From Xestospongia muta (Eukaryota > Porifera > Demospongiae > Haplosclerida > Petrosiidae): a DNA stretch of 64,000 nucleotides. The position numbers and the translations under genes are program-made. Positions 1-14,559 of the stretch are shown here, piece by piece. The stretch spans positions 16,813,035-16,877,034 of the forward strand of contig OY848918.1 in the NCBI GenBank assembly GCA_963693285.1. Direction: 5' to 3'. The notes beneath the pieces are model-generated. The model made no database searches, had not been told where the DNA came from, and worked only from the letters and a program-made list of their open reading frames with translations. Each line of letters begins with the position of its first letter. Positions within the stretch are counted from its first letter, which is position 1.

Positions 1-224
1 TAATGTCATCAAAAGGAGTATTTAGAGAATGCAAGCCACAATAATATATAGGGTCTATTTACAATTGAGTTCATGCAGGTCAATTAAAAAGCACATTCAT
101 ACTATTATATTTGTGAATGACATAATTCAATAAAGAATGAACATATATAAGGTAAATTTAATGTCTACTTTAAGTATAAGATATCACTATAATGACCCTA
201 TATACTTGACTACTCTTTACTTAC

Positions 225-2086
<1,862 letters not shown>

Positions 2087-2238
2087 CTGAAAAGGAACAG
2101 TCACTATTACATCTACATGTCATTATACATTCCTTCAATTTTTGAAGTAACAATGCATATCAATAGGCAATGTACAAATCCCTGTAGTTGTGTACTATAT
2201 TATAATGTACCCTATTGATGTCTTTTGTATTAGCATAC

Positions 2239-4264
2239 CTGATAATGTTCTAATATGATTTCTCTCACCCATTGTTTTCCTAACATATCCATAATGACAT
2301 CTATAGAACAACAATATTAATAAATTGTTCTGTATAAAGTTGATATTAAAAAATTTATACCATGATTAAAATCAAATAAACTGTGATGTAGGTTTATAGC
2401 ACAAAAGTTATGTTAAGTAACATTAATATTGACAACAAAAGTAAAGTAAGCATACATAGATTATTAAACAAATAATATTATTACCTGCTGGGTTGTGTTC
2501 TTCAAGTTGAGGCAATATGAAACCTCGTTTAAGAAATTCACTCATTAAAGCCTCAACAAAGAAACTGTATGCTTTCTGGGGTACTCCATGATAAGCTACA
2601 TTACCATCACTGAGTAAAATCAGTTTATGAAACATGTAAAATATCTCAAATCATGGCTGATGTATTGTGAGAACAACAGTTCTATTGGAATACACAAGAC
2701 GGTTTAAGTGACTGAGCAGTTCAATTGATGCAGTAGCATCAAGACCTGTGATAAATAAATATATATTATAAAAATATTACATATTACATATTGTATATGG
2801 AGCTATCTATAAAAAGGGCTACTGAAATTCCTTAGATAACCTGTAAGTATCAGGTTAACTATACATAATATACTACAACACATAGATTTATAATATGATT
2901 ATAAAGTAATGCAATTAATTCTTTGTTAATTATATTCATGAAGTTGATTTACATTTCCTGTATCAACTAATAACATTTATATTTCCTGTATCAAATAATT
3001 ACACTAATTTATACTGGTCATGTTACAAGGAAAGTGTCACCTCAACATGAATGCACTTAACAAGTGTACCAATATTGCTATACTGTTAATTTAAAATAAA
3101 ATAAAATTTAATGATACATCTATTAATTGTATGTGAATTAATATGTATGCAATTGGGGCTAATTTATATATATATATATATAGTGTTATCATTTATAATG
3201 TACATGTACATACACGTCTATAAGGAATACTTGTCATTGTTATAACATATCTTACCTGATGTTGGTTCATCTAAAAAGATGACCTTAGGCATTGTGAGTA
3301 GTTGTAATGCAATCACTAATCTCCTCTTTTGTCCACCACTAAGTCCAGGTCCAGAAGCCCCACCTACTTTTGTGTCTTGGACTGAAAGGAGACCAGTCTA
3401 AAGACAAAATAACATTCAAATGTACATGTAATGTATATTGTATTGTACAGGTACTGTAAGTATATATAAATTGACACTTGAAACCAATTTATACATGTAA
3501 ACATAGCATTCACATGTAGAATATATTGTATGTGTATATATATGTATGATAGTTCCATTATACTATATGTGTTGTGCATATAAAATCATATTATATAATG
3601 TTACATACTTACCACCTTCATAACTTGTTCTACTCTCTCAAATTTCTGTCTCCAAGTCATTTTACCCGGTATCTTCATGTGAGCAGCCAAAGTTAAGTTC
3701 TCTCTATAAATCAGCATTCATTAAAATATCATCTCAAGTCATATACTCACCTAACAGTAAGTTCTTCATAATAAGGTGTGGCTAACTGTAACACATATCC
3801 AGTGTTAGCTATATACTTCTGTCGTACTTTATCCAGTGAATGTCCATTAACATATATCTCACCCTATAAACATACATGTACAATATTAAATATCTATTAA
3901 ACAGTTAATTACTGATATGTTCCCAGTATTTCGTCTTCCAGTAAGCAAATCTAAAAATGTTGTCTTCCCACATCCAAAAACATGTAGCAATCATATGATG
4001 TTATAAGAATTGATAAATAAAATCATGTGACTAATATAATTATAGTCCATAACATAACATTGATATTGCTAGTGTATACCACATACGTGTACTGACATGT
4101 TGGTAACATTAAAGTCAAATAATAAACATGCATTTTGTCATGTGATAGTCACCTGATGGTCCCATGATACCAACAAGTTCTCCCGGATTAAAATAGAGTG
4201 ATATTCCACGTAGAATCTCCTTACATACTCGACCACACCCACAATAACCAGGAATAGGTTGAGT
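2239..4264 (-). pseudogene. duplicated, degenerate ABCG nucleotide-binding exons (copy A)
   Basis: This is a second copy of ABCG exons 6-12, colinear with 6398-8438. It still shows the Walker A start (GIMGPSG), the signature LSGGQKRR and Walker [11 protein letters not shown]. Two lesions are directly visible. At 2651-2653 the codon after the H-loop THQP is TGA, where copy B has CGA (6811-6813), a CpG-type transition. At 3975-3976 the splice acceptor before the second half of Walker A reads TG instead of AG (copy B 8149-8150 is AG). The copy also has no upstream exons 1-5, which were removed by a deletion at about 4311-4322. It cannot encode a working ATPase as it stands. The intact downstream membrane exons would need splicing that skips this block. 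Confidence 0.85.
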
Positions 4265-5064
4265 CTATAGAGGAATATCAAATATACATGTATATACACA
4301 GACTACTTGTCATATATATGTAGTAGCTAATAATAAACTAGTCAATATTTTATGTAAATTAACAATTACTACAGGTAAGTTGGTCTTTCATTATTTAGTA
4401 ATATTTTTTATTTGTAGTTACATGTATTTTAGAATCATGAACATCATTAAAAAGTCATTTGAAAAATGAAAATTGCAGACTTTAAATCTTTTAATGTATG
4501 AGAGATGTTGTACAGTGAAGTCTTTTAAGTGGTATATATTGTACATGTCAGTGATGTCACTAGTTTACCTGTTCAGTTTAACTCTTAGTTAGGTACTAGA
4601 AATACCTCGAATAAAGTAGAAATAATGATGGTTATAATCAAAGCACTGGTCAGTCTAAATTGTCTTTTTCATGTTCTTGTCTCTTCTAAACACATTGTAT
4701 CTTAGTTGCTATGTATTAATGATAGACCACACCTCTAAATATTAATTAGGTTTAATATTTCCTGATTGCACCGAATACTTCCTATAGACTAAAAGTAGAT
4801 GTTCCTTTTATTAATAATTATTGGAGGTGTGGCTACTAAACCATGATGTTAGTGCTTATCAAGATATTGCTGTTCCACTTACTTATCGATATAATTGGTT
4901 TGGTCATTACCAGTACCTCTGTCTCTCCCCCTCTGTCTCATAATTAGAATCATTCTAAACAGAGGACATCAATTAGGAGCTGGACTGACAGTATGATAAC
5001 TTGTGGGTGTGGTTTACAAGGATTGTCTATTTTCCACATAAGGTAAAGTCTGATCTTTGCGTAG

Positions 5065-5528
<464 letters not shown>

Positions 5529-6147
5529 GTGTGGGTGTGGTTTACAACCACAGTAATATTATAACTTAATCTTTTATCTTTGTTTAATAGTATAATTATT
5601 GATGTTAGTGTGAGTAACCAGTGCTACCTGACTAGTTCAGGAGGAAGTTGATGAACTGTTAATTAATTCTCAAACTTGTTAACACAGCTTTGATAGAATA
5701 AGATGTCATAAGTGAATATCTGAAGACCAAAGAAAGGGACATTGATGTACTCAATGACACAGCAAATGGAAGTGAAAAAAGACAGAAAATTGAAACTACT
5801 AATATTATTCCATTACATATTAATTTTAACAATTGCTCATTCATATCTATCAAAATAAACATAACTTTAAAAATATGATAAATTAACTGATTTACAGAAA
5901 ATTGAAAGATAAGGCAGCAATTTCAGATAAATTGATTGTTATAACATTGGAAAATATAACCTCAGAGAATAATATATAAGAACTTGTACACCTTCCATAG
6001 AGGTGTGTAAGTTATTTATTGACCTGAAATGGAGCAATCTTGGGATAGCATGGTACAACTAGTGATAATACGAAAGACACCTGGATGTTTGGGTAAGTTT
6101 ATAGTAGTAATGTTGATGTTTTTTAATATTCAACAAACAAAAGTTAT

Positions 6148-6153
6148 TTTATT
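6148..6153 (-). terminator. polyadenylation signal after the truncated ABCG copy
   Basis: AATAAA on the minus strand lies 12 nt after the TGA that closes the truncated exon 13. It is in unique sequence beyond the duplication breakpoint, so the truncated copy may have gained a 3' end here. Use of the signal is inferred. Confidence 0.4.
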
Positions 6154-6164
6154 CGCCGAACATT

Positions 6165-7320
6165 TCAAGAGTTAGACATACTTTCAAAGTCCTTCACACG
6201 AGCACGTTTTATAGCCCACTTTATTAAATCTTGTTCAGTTGAATTCTGAAAAGGAACAGTCACTATTATATCTACATGTCATTATACATTTGCTCAATTT
6301 TTGAAGTAAAAATGCATATCAGTAGGCAATGTACAAATCCCTGTAATTGTGTCTTATATTATAATGCGTCCTATGGTTGTATTTTGTATTAGCATACCTG
6401 ATAATGTTCTAATATGATTTCTCTCATCCATGGTTTGCCCAACATATCCATAATGACATCTATAGAACAACAATATTAATAAAATTGTTCTGTACAAAGT
6501 CGATATTAAAAAAAATAATACTCTGATTAAATCAAATAAACTGTGATGTAGGTTTATAACGCAAAAATTATGTTAAGTAACATTAATATTGACAACAAAA
6601 GTAATCTATGCATATTTAGATTATTAAACAAATAATATTATTACCTGCTGGGTTGTGCTCTTCAAGTTGAAGTAGTATTAGACCTCGTTTAAGAAATTCA
6701 CTCATTAAAGCCTCAACAAAGAAACTGTATGCTTTCTGGGGTACTCCATGATAAGCTACATTACCATCACTGAGTAAAATCAGTTTATGAAACATGTAAA
6801 ATATCTCAAATCGTGGTTGATGTATTGTGAGAACAACAGTTCTATTGGAATACGCAAGACGGTTTAAGTGACTGAGCAGTTCAATTGATGCAGTAGCATC
6901 AAGACCTGTGATAAATAAATATATATTAAAATAATATTACATATTACATATTGTATATGGAGCTATTTATAAAAAGGGCTACTGAAATTCCTTAGATAAC
7001 CTGTAAGTATCAAGTTAACTATACATAATATACTACAACACATAGATTTATAATATGATTATAAAGTAATGCAATTAATTCTTTGTTAATTATATTCATG
7101 AAGTTGATTTTATATTTCCTGTATCAACTAATAACATTTATATTTCCTGTATAAATTAATTATATTAATTTATACTGGTCATGTTACAAGGAAAGTGTCA
7201 ACTCAACATGAATACACTTAACAAGTGTGCCAATATTGGTATACTATTAATTTAAAATAAAATAAAATTTAATGATACATCTATTAATTCTATGTGAATT
7301 AATATGTATGTACTTGGGGC

Positions 7321-7354
<34 letters not shown>

Positions 7355-9767
7355 TTATCATTTATAATGTACATGTAAATACATGTCTACAAGGAATACT
7401 TTTCATTGTTATAACATATCTTACCTGATGTTGGTTCATCTAAAAAGATGACCTTAGGCATTGTGAGTAGTTGTAATGTAATCACTAATCTCCTCTTTTG
7501 TCCACCACTAAGTGCAGGTCCAGAAGCCCCACCTACTTTTGTATCTTGGACTGAAAGGAGACCAGTCTAAAGAAAACAATGACATTCAAATGTATATGTA
7601 ATGTATATTGTATTGTACAGGTACTGTAAGTATATATAAATTGACACTTGAAACTTAACAATTTATACATGCAAACACAGCATGCACATGTAGCATATAT
7701 TATATATGTATATATATGTATGATAGTTCTATTATACTATATGTGTTGTGCATATAAAATCATATTATATAATGTTGCATACTTACCACTTCCATAACTT
7801 GTTCTACTCTCTCAAATTTTTGTCTCCAAGTCATTTTACCAGGTAACTTCATGTGAGCAGCCAAAGTTAAGTTCTCTCTATAATTCAGCATTCATTAAAA
7901 TATCATCTCAAGTCATATACTCACCTAACAGTAAGTTCTTCATAATAAGGTGTGGCTAACTGTAAGACATATCCAGTATTAGCTATATACTTCTGTTGTA
8001 CTTTATCCAGTGAATGTCCATTAACATATATCTCATCCTATAGACATACATGTACAATATTAAGTATCTATTAAACAGTTAATTACCGATATGTTGCCAG
8101 TATTTCGTCTTCCAGTAAGCAAGTCTAAAAATGTTGTCTTCCCACATCCTAAAACATGTAGCAATCATATGATGTTATAAGAATTGATAAATAAAATCAT
8201 GTGACTAATATAATTATAGTCCATAACATAACATTGATATTGCTAGTGTATACCACATACATGTACTGACATGTTGGTAACATTAAAGTCAAATAATAAA
8301 CATGCATTTTGTCATGTGATAGTCACCTGATGGTCCCATGATACCAACAAGTTCTCCTGGATTAAAATAGAGTGATATTCCACGCAGAATCTCCTTACGT
8401 ACTCGACCACACCCACAATTACCAGGAATAGGTTGAGTCTATAGAGGAATATCACATATACATGTATATACACAGACTACTTGTCATATACATGTAGTAC
8501 TTGGAATACTTGTACATGTATGTACATGTATGTTTAAGATTTACCTGAGCTTCATATTTATTATCAGTACTATCATAACTAAAATAACTAGGCCGCCTTG
8601 ATACTAAACTTGAAGTCACTGATAAATCCATCTAATGAATTAAAGCATGTATATATTGTAAGAGTACATTTTACTCAATAGGATTAGTGACAAATATATG
8701 TAATATAGAATGTTACTATAATATACATTTTTTTGTCATTCTGTACCTTCTCTGTGTCTTGTGATATTTCAGTATGTGATGGCTGTACACTTTCTTCATA
8801 AGTAGATACAGATTTCAAATGTGGTGAAGATGGTTTATCAGATGTATTAAGCTATAAAATGTCACATATTATATAGAAAACAATAAAAGTAATCAGACTG
8901 TCTATACTAGTACATTATATAATAGTACTGTACTATAACGGTACAATACGATATAGTAGAGTACAGTATGTATTGTTATAAGTAAGTACTCTTACAATAT
9001 TTTTAATACATATACTTTTATAGTACTCTATAGTACTACTTACTTTAAATGAGTATTTGCTTATGTGAAGAGAAGGCATGGAGCCTACACCAAATCTTCT
9101 TTTGCTACCAAGTTTTGTCACAGAGCCTTTGCTATCTTTAAGCATCCATGATTTAGATGTACTATGTTCACTTTGAGAGGATAGTTTACGCTCATTATGA
9201 CTTACAGACACTGGAACATGTTCAAAATCAAATGCTATATATAATAATAGATAGTTGCTATTAATGTACATGTTACACATGTAACTGTACATGTTGTACA
9301 TATGAATATATTGTAATTATAATTGATATGAAAATGTATCTATCTAAAAAGCAAAGCAATATTTATCTATCATTATTACATCATGATACATGTCTACATG
9401 TACATGTTTATATATGTCAGTATAATATATAGTGTACATGTACATTATAACATTCACACTATAAACAGTATGAATACATACAACAGAGGGTGTGGTCACA
9501 GGATCATCATTTTGGAATGGTTTCTCATCTTCATTCTCTTTAATTATCTCCTCATGAATTATTGCTGGTTGAGATGGACGACAAAAATTTTTCAAGATAT
9601 TTGGTGTAGCTATTTAAAAAATATAATTATCATGTGACTACTATATAATGATCACATGACTTACATGTGCTAGAACAAGGTCTTAAGAGGAACTGACCAG
9701 TCCAATCTATAGGTCTACATATTGTACTTTTAGCACTATGAGACCTTTTAAGTGCTAAGGAAGACAT
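6165..9767 (-). CDS. ABCG-type transporter, N-terminal extension and ATP-binding domain (copy B)
   Basis: Thirteen minus-strand exons start at ATG 9765-9767 (MSSLALKRSHSAKS). Exons lie at about 9665-9767, 9482-9609, 9044-9234, 8747-8851, 8545-8631, 8327-8438, 8087-8148, 7925-8037, 7787-7877, 7425-7566, 6645-6905, 6398-6459 and 6165-6245. The first five encode a Ser/Lys-rich cytosolic extension of about 200 residues. The rest encode the ATP-hydrolysing domain: GPSGCGKTT split across an intron, [18 protein letters not shown] and an intact THQPRFEIF H-loop. Phases agree except at the exon 2/3 junction, where the donor is uncertain. The last exon leaves homology at 6171 and ends in TGA at 6165-6167 (FESMSNS, stop), with AATAAA 12 nt beyond. 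On its own it encodes an ATP-binding domain without membrane helices. Splicing from exon 12 to 2086 would restore a full half transporter in frame. Confidence 0.82.
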
Positions 9768-9891
9768 TTGTTAACAGAATCTATGAACTGTTAGTCCATA
9801 TATCATCTATTTATCTGTCTATCTCTTGTTGTTAATCTATCTGTTCATTTGTCAATATGTCTGTAGTCTATCTTTATATGTCCATTAATCT

Positions 9892-9921
9892 ATCCATCCA
9901 TCCATCCATCCATCCATCCAT
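9892..9921. repeat. CATC tetranucleotide repeat
   Basis: A short perfect CATC/CCAT run lies just 3' of the terminal exon that ends at 9922. Confidence 0.9.
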
Positions 9922-10054
9922 CTAATCACTTCGGTTAATAGGTACATTATTTTCCTTCTCATCCTCAGATTCATGAATATTATTGTCCAATACAAAAGAT
10001 ACAGTGGTAGTGTCTGTTTTCTCATCTTTCTCCTTCTTAGGATAAATGTCAACA
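9922..10054 (-). CDS. terminal exon of an unidentified gene with an acidic tail
   Basis: On the minus strand an AG acceptor at 10055-10056 opens a frame of 43 codons plus TAG (9922-9924). It begins VDIYPKKEKDEKTD and is rich in Glu, Asp and Lys. It starts 155 nt upstream of the ABCG start codon and on the same strand, so it is either the 3' end of a separate gene or an alternative 5' exon region. The intron upstream is interrupted by a piggyBac-like terminus at 10062. I do not recognise the protein. Confidence 0.4.
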
Positions 10055-10061
10055 CTATATT

Positions 10062-10144
10062 TTAACCCTTTAAGGCCCAATGTTGCAGATTTGCAACATT
10101 TGACAAGTTACAGTTAGTGCCCAATGTTGCAAACACAAGCAACA
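10062..10144 (+). mobile_element. piggyBac-like element terminus with palindromic iterons
   Basis: A TTAA is followed by CCCTTTAAGGCCC and then two iterons (10076-10100 and 10120-10144, period 44). Each begins CCCAATGTTGCA; the first contains the palindrome TGTTGCAGATTTGCAACA. The layout (TTAA, CCCTT, spaced palindromes) parallels the better supported piggyBac end at 12130. I found no matching inverted terminus, so this may be a solo end or a fragment. Confidence 0.45.
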
Positions 10145-10149
10145 GAGAC

Positions 10150-11115
10150 AGTCTCTTCTAAACCACATACTGGAAACTAGAGAAGACAAGAAATTGTATA
10201 TTATTCGTACATGTATACATGTATTATTAAAACATGTACAGTATATATGACATATACATGTAAATGTACTAGCTAATAATGAAATAGTCAATATTTTATG
10301 CAAATTAACAAATTACTACAGGTAAGTTGGTCTTTCATTATTTAGTAATATTTTTTATTTGTAGTTACATGTATTTTAGAAGTCATGAACATCATTATAA
10401 AGTCATTTAGAAAATGAAAATTGCAGACTTTAAATCTTTTAATGTATGAGAGATGTTTTACAGTGAAGTCTTTTAAGTAGTATATATTGTACATGTCACT
10501 AGTTTACCTGCTCAGTTTAACTCTTAGTTAGGTCCTAGAAATACCTTGAATAAAGTAGAACTAATGATAGTTATAATCAAAGCACAGGTCAGTCAAATTG
10601 TCCTTTTCAAGCTCTTGCCTCTTCTAAACACGTTGTATCTTAGTTGCTATGTATTAATGATAGACCACACCTCTATATATTAATTAGGTTTAATATTTCC
10701 TGATTGCACCGAATACTTCCTATAGACTAAAAGTAGATGTTCCTTTTATTAATAATTATTGGAGGTGTGGCTACTAAACCATGTAAGTATCTTATCAAGA
10801 TATTGCTGTTCCACTTACTTATCGATATAATTGGTTTGGTCATTACCAGTACCTCTGTCTCTCCCCCTCTGTCTCATAATTAGAGTCATTCTAAACAGAG
10901 GACATCAATTAGGTGCTGGACTGACAGTATGATAAGTTGTGGGAGTGGTTTACAAACACTGTCTACTTTCCATATAAGGTAAAGTCTGATATTTGCTTAG
11001 TAGTAGTATTATTTTATGTGTAGGGATAATGATTTCATTCTGTTCTACTTAGCTCTGTCTTTGTCTCTCTCTTCTAAGATTTTTCTAAGTGGTATGGATA
11101 TTCTATTCACGACTT

Positions 11116-11168
<53 letters not shown>

Positions 11169-11386
11169 CCTCTCTTTCCCACATTCACTGATACACACAC
11201 TCATTATCACTAGAGAATATCAAATAGGACTATTCCTAAGATATGTTATAACATCAAGTAAGATATGTTATAACAGTTGAACTAACTGTTGAAACGTTTG
11301 GTGAATAAAAATGAAATATTTGGTTGGTGGATATTATAACGTCAATTAATCGAATTGACATTATAATTAATGTATTTAGTATTTGA
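10150..11386. other. gene-free stretch
   Basis: This holds the upstream flank shared with 4322-5190, a CT microsatellite, and many short TACATGTA palindromes at 10200-10265. I see no supported exon in it. Confidence 0.6.
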
Positions 11387-11653
11387 TATAACGTATTTAA
11401 ATTCATAGCTGGATCCTTAACAAGTGCCTTACTTGATAATGATCCTAATTCTATAGTTAGTTTATACACACTTGCATATTGCTGTGTATTCCTACTTCAT
11501 TTTAACCACTACAACACAACCACTAGTACTGAATATAAGAAGTTTCTAATCTTGAGTGCTATCATAATATGTGTGACTGCAGCTGATCTGTTTAGTACCT
11601 TGCTTTTTGCTAGTCTTGTAATCTTTCTCTTCTCTTTACTTTATAAACAGTAG
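11387..11653 (+). CDS. possible terminal exon of a membrane protein
   Basis: An open frame of about 88 codons ends at TAG 11651-11653. It has hydrophobic segments resembling transmembrane helices (SLYTLAYCCVFLLHF, FLILSAIIICVTAADLF, LLFASLVIFLFSLLY). It has no in-frame ATG, and a possible acceptor AG lies near 11413-11414. It may be the last exon of a multi-pass protein or chance low-complexity coding. I do not recognise a family. Confidence 0.3.
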   Translation, partial: YNVFKFIAGSLTSALLDNDPNSIVSLYTLAYCCVFLLHFNHYNTTTSTEYKKFLILSAIIICVTAADLFSTLLFASLVIFLFSLLYKQ

Positions 11654-11711
11654 TCTGGGTTTTAAATAGAATTTAATGTCATTTAATTAATGATAGAAAT
11701 ATACTCTAAAG

Positions 11712-12129
11712 CAAGGAGTTGTCTTATCTTGTAAATGTTATCATAGTCATCCTTGGTACAATTGGGCTGCTTCTTTGCATCGTTGAGATAGAAAAACTTC
11801 ATCAACTGTTCAAATGTTCTTCCAGACATAATGGCACTGAGCTTTCATTATAAAATGACCATATGATACTCCAGTAAGATCTGTTATCCAAAAATTCTTG
11901 CATAAAATTAGATGTAAATATGTATAAGCATATATTTATATGTATTATGTGTAAACAATAGTAAACTAGTACATGGCTAAAAATACCACACTGTAGGGAA
12001 CCCTATTATTGCTTCTATTTTTTATGATTACATTTCTTATGTTGTAATCACTAATTCTATTCAGTTATATAACAGCATATTATTACCATTTTATATTATA
12101 AAAACACTTCAATAACATACTTAGATATC
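11712..12129. repeat. direct repeat flanking the piggyBac pseudogene (left copy)
   Basis: Two blocks (11712-11770 and about 11950-12129) match 14297-14536 closely in the same orientation. The left copy has about 180 extra bases in the middle. Both copies end directly at a TTAA (12130 and about 14537). Confidence 0.8.
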
Positions 12130-14296
12130 TTAACCCTTACAGAACCAGTGTCACATATTTGTGATGCTACTACCATCTGTGTGAGACCAATGTCACAAAT
12201 ATGTGACCGGCAAGTTTTCATCCTGAGACCAATGTCACACATTTGTGACAAGATAATAATTTGCTATTTTATATTACTTACCTTAGTTTAAACTGCATAT
12301 TTATCATTCGTCATTTTATTAATATTCATTAATATTAACTTAATAATTATTAATTAATAAACCCGCATAGAGGAGAGGCTGCTTGTATCAATACCAATCA
12401 GTAAACAACATGGGATGCAGAATTACAACTGAACAAATTCTGGAAATTTAGAATGAAGAGCTAGATGTAGGACTAAACATGGAATGTGGAGAAGATGAAG
12501 AAAGTGACAATGATGTAGATAATACGTTTTTGGAAGAGAGGATTTGAGATGACCTGGAGTACAATGAAGACAGTGTTTTAGATAATAGTTTTGGAGAATG
12601 CACTGGATACGATAGTAGCAGTAATGAAGGTGGTGATATTGAGAATGACACTGGCAATAGTTATGAACAGTCATGTGTTAGAGGGTGTGGTAAACATGGT
12701 ACAATTAGAACACGAGCAGGACATGGTACTGTTAGAGGTTGTGGTAGAGGACGTGGTACAGATGGTAGAGGTCATGGTATACTTAGGGAAAGTGATACTG
12801 ATCAACAAAATAGTTCTGATACTAGTAGAGGAGATGTAGATCCTAGAAGAAGACGTGATGCAACTGGTGGACGTGGTTTACAAGGACGTGGTAGAAGAGA
12901 ATCCACAACACAAGATATCAATTTTGATTGGGCGGTAATTTCTTCAGGTTAGATTTTATTTCCTAACAAAATGTATATTATGATTACAGACGATCTAGAA
13001 TCAGGGCAATACCTTACAAATGAAACGTGTGGGAGCACTGTGGATAGATCTTGTCAGTTTCCTTTGCAGTGCTTTTCTCTGTTTTTCAGCAAAGTTGTGT
13101 TGGATTTCCTTACAAAGAACACAAATGAGTATGCTATGAAGAAAATTAGTACTTATGGAAACCTGTAACTGTTAAAGAAACGAAAGGTTTTATAGCTACC
13201 ATCCTAAATATGGGAATAGTAAAAATTCCAGACCTAAAAGATTACTGGAGTACTGATATCACCACTAACTTCCCTTTCTTTCATTCTGTATTCTCCAGAA
13301 ACAGATTTTTCAAATATATGGTGTGTTACATGCTGGAGAAAAAGATGGTAGCACAAAAAAGGGAAAATCCAACTTTTCCTTGATTTATTACTCCCAACAA
13401 TTAGAGCAGTATACAAACCAAGAAAACATATAGCAATAGACGAATCAGTTATAGCATTCAAGGGAAGAGTTGCTTGCCTTTAATACCTAAAGGGGAAACC
13501 ACACCCTTGGGGAATAAAGGCATATGTCTTAGCTGACAGCAAGTCAGGGTACGTGCATAACGTTGTCATATACTATGGTAAAGAGACTGAACTAGTTAGA
13601 GAGGATCTACAACACAATACTAGAGTTGTTCTAAGCCTTTTACATGACCTTCATCATAGGGGGTATGATCTATACATAGATAGATTTTATAGTAGTCCTC
13701 AACTTGCTATGGAGTTGGACACTATTGGAGTTACTGTAACAGGTAGCTTATCTATATCTTACCAAATATACTATTACTTTCAATTAGGTACTGTAATGTC
13801 CAATAGAAAAGGACTTCCACTGGCTGTGAAATTAAAGGCCAAGAAACCAAGGGGTACAGTAGAAGCATATCATTCAGGCAAAATTTTGTGCCTATCCTGG
13901 ACTGACAAACGCAATGTACTAATGTTGTCTACAAAACACAAAGCAGGAATGATGCAAGTTCAGCCCTGGTAAGTTGTAAGGATTACATATAATTGTTATA
14001 CATTATATATAATTGTTATTATTATTATTATTATTATATTATTATTATATTATTTTTTTTATTATTGTTTTGTATACTTACTAGGCGTACTTCAAAATTT
14101 CAGGAAAAAACCAGTAGTGGTGGTTGACTATAACAATCACATGCTGGGTGTAGACAAACTGGATCAGTTGATGTCCAACTATAGTTTCCTGCATAAATCG
14201 CTGAAGTGGTGGCATAAAGTGTATTTTTGGATGTTGGAAATTGTTGTAATAAATTGATTAGGGATGTACACTGACTGGAAGGCCTTTACTACTAAG
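12130..14296 (+). mobile_element. piggyBac-family DNA transposon, decayed
   Basis: A TTAA followed by CCCTTACAG at 12130 marks the left end. Three 25-bp iterons follow at 12141-12165, 12183-12207 and 12225-12249, a 42-bp period. Each contains a GTCACA...TGTGAC palindrome with a 4-base centre (the first has a final T). A broken transposase follows. No inverted GGGTTAA end is visible on the right, so that side appears truncated or rearranged. Confidence 0.75.
12410..14257 (+). pseudogene. piggyBac transposase pseudogene
   Basis: The transposase cuts and pastes the element at TTAA sites. An acidic N-terminus with RG-rich repeats (12410-12950) has early stops. The catalytic region is recognisable: MGIVKIPDLKDYWSTD, AIDESVIAFKGR, GIKAYVLADSKSGY, LYIDRFYSS, SNRKGLP and VVDYNNHMLGVDKLDQ. 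Catalytic aspartates are present in IDES, IDRF and VDYN. The frame is shifted near 13310-13380, there is TAA in VACL-stop-YLKGKPHPWG, and a stop at the C-terminus; the usual cysteine-rich tail is absent. Two GT-AG bounded insertions (45 nt near 13743-13787 and about 135 nt at 13969-14103) interrupt conserved motifs exactly and look like introns. It is not functional as written. Confidence 0.88.
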
Positions 14297-14536
14297 ACAA
14301 GGAGTTGTCTTATCTTGTAATTCATATCATAGTCATCCTTTGTACGATTGGGCTGCAATAAACAATAGTAAACTAGTACATGGCAAAAATTACCCCACTG
14401 TAGAGAACTCCATTATTGCTTCTATTTATGATGATTACATTTCTTATGTTGTAATCACTAATTGTATTCAGTTATATAACAGCATACTATTACCATTTTA
14501 TATTATAAAAACACTTCAATAACATACTTAGAAAAC
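14297..14536. repeat. direct repeat flanking the piggyBac pseudogene (right copy)
   Basis: This is the right copy of the repeat described at 11712-12129. It begins within a few dozen bases of the end of the transposase homology. It is either the element's own 3' region or duplicated target flank. Confidence 0.8.
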
Positions 14537-14559
14537 TTAAGTCATCAAACAAACATTAC

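Larger units (their letters stand above)
6171..11165. repeat. tandem duplication, unit B
   Basis: This is the longer copy of the duplication. It contains the ABCG 5' exons, which unit A lost, and ends in a CT microsatellite like unit A. About 640 bp of unique sequence (5530-6170) separates the two units. Confidence 0.88.

Noticed and set aside
12423..12674. Minus-strand frames over the piggyBac N-terminus
   Set aside because: They are antisense shadows of the acidic/RG-rich transposase N-terminus.
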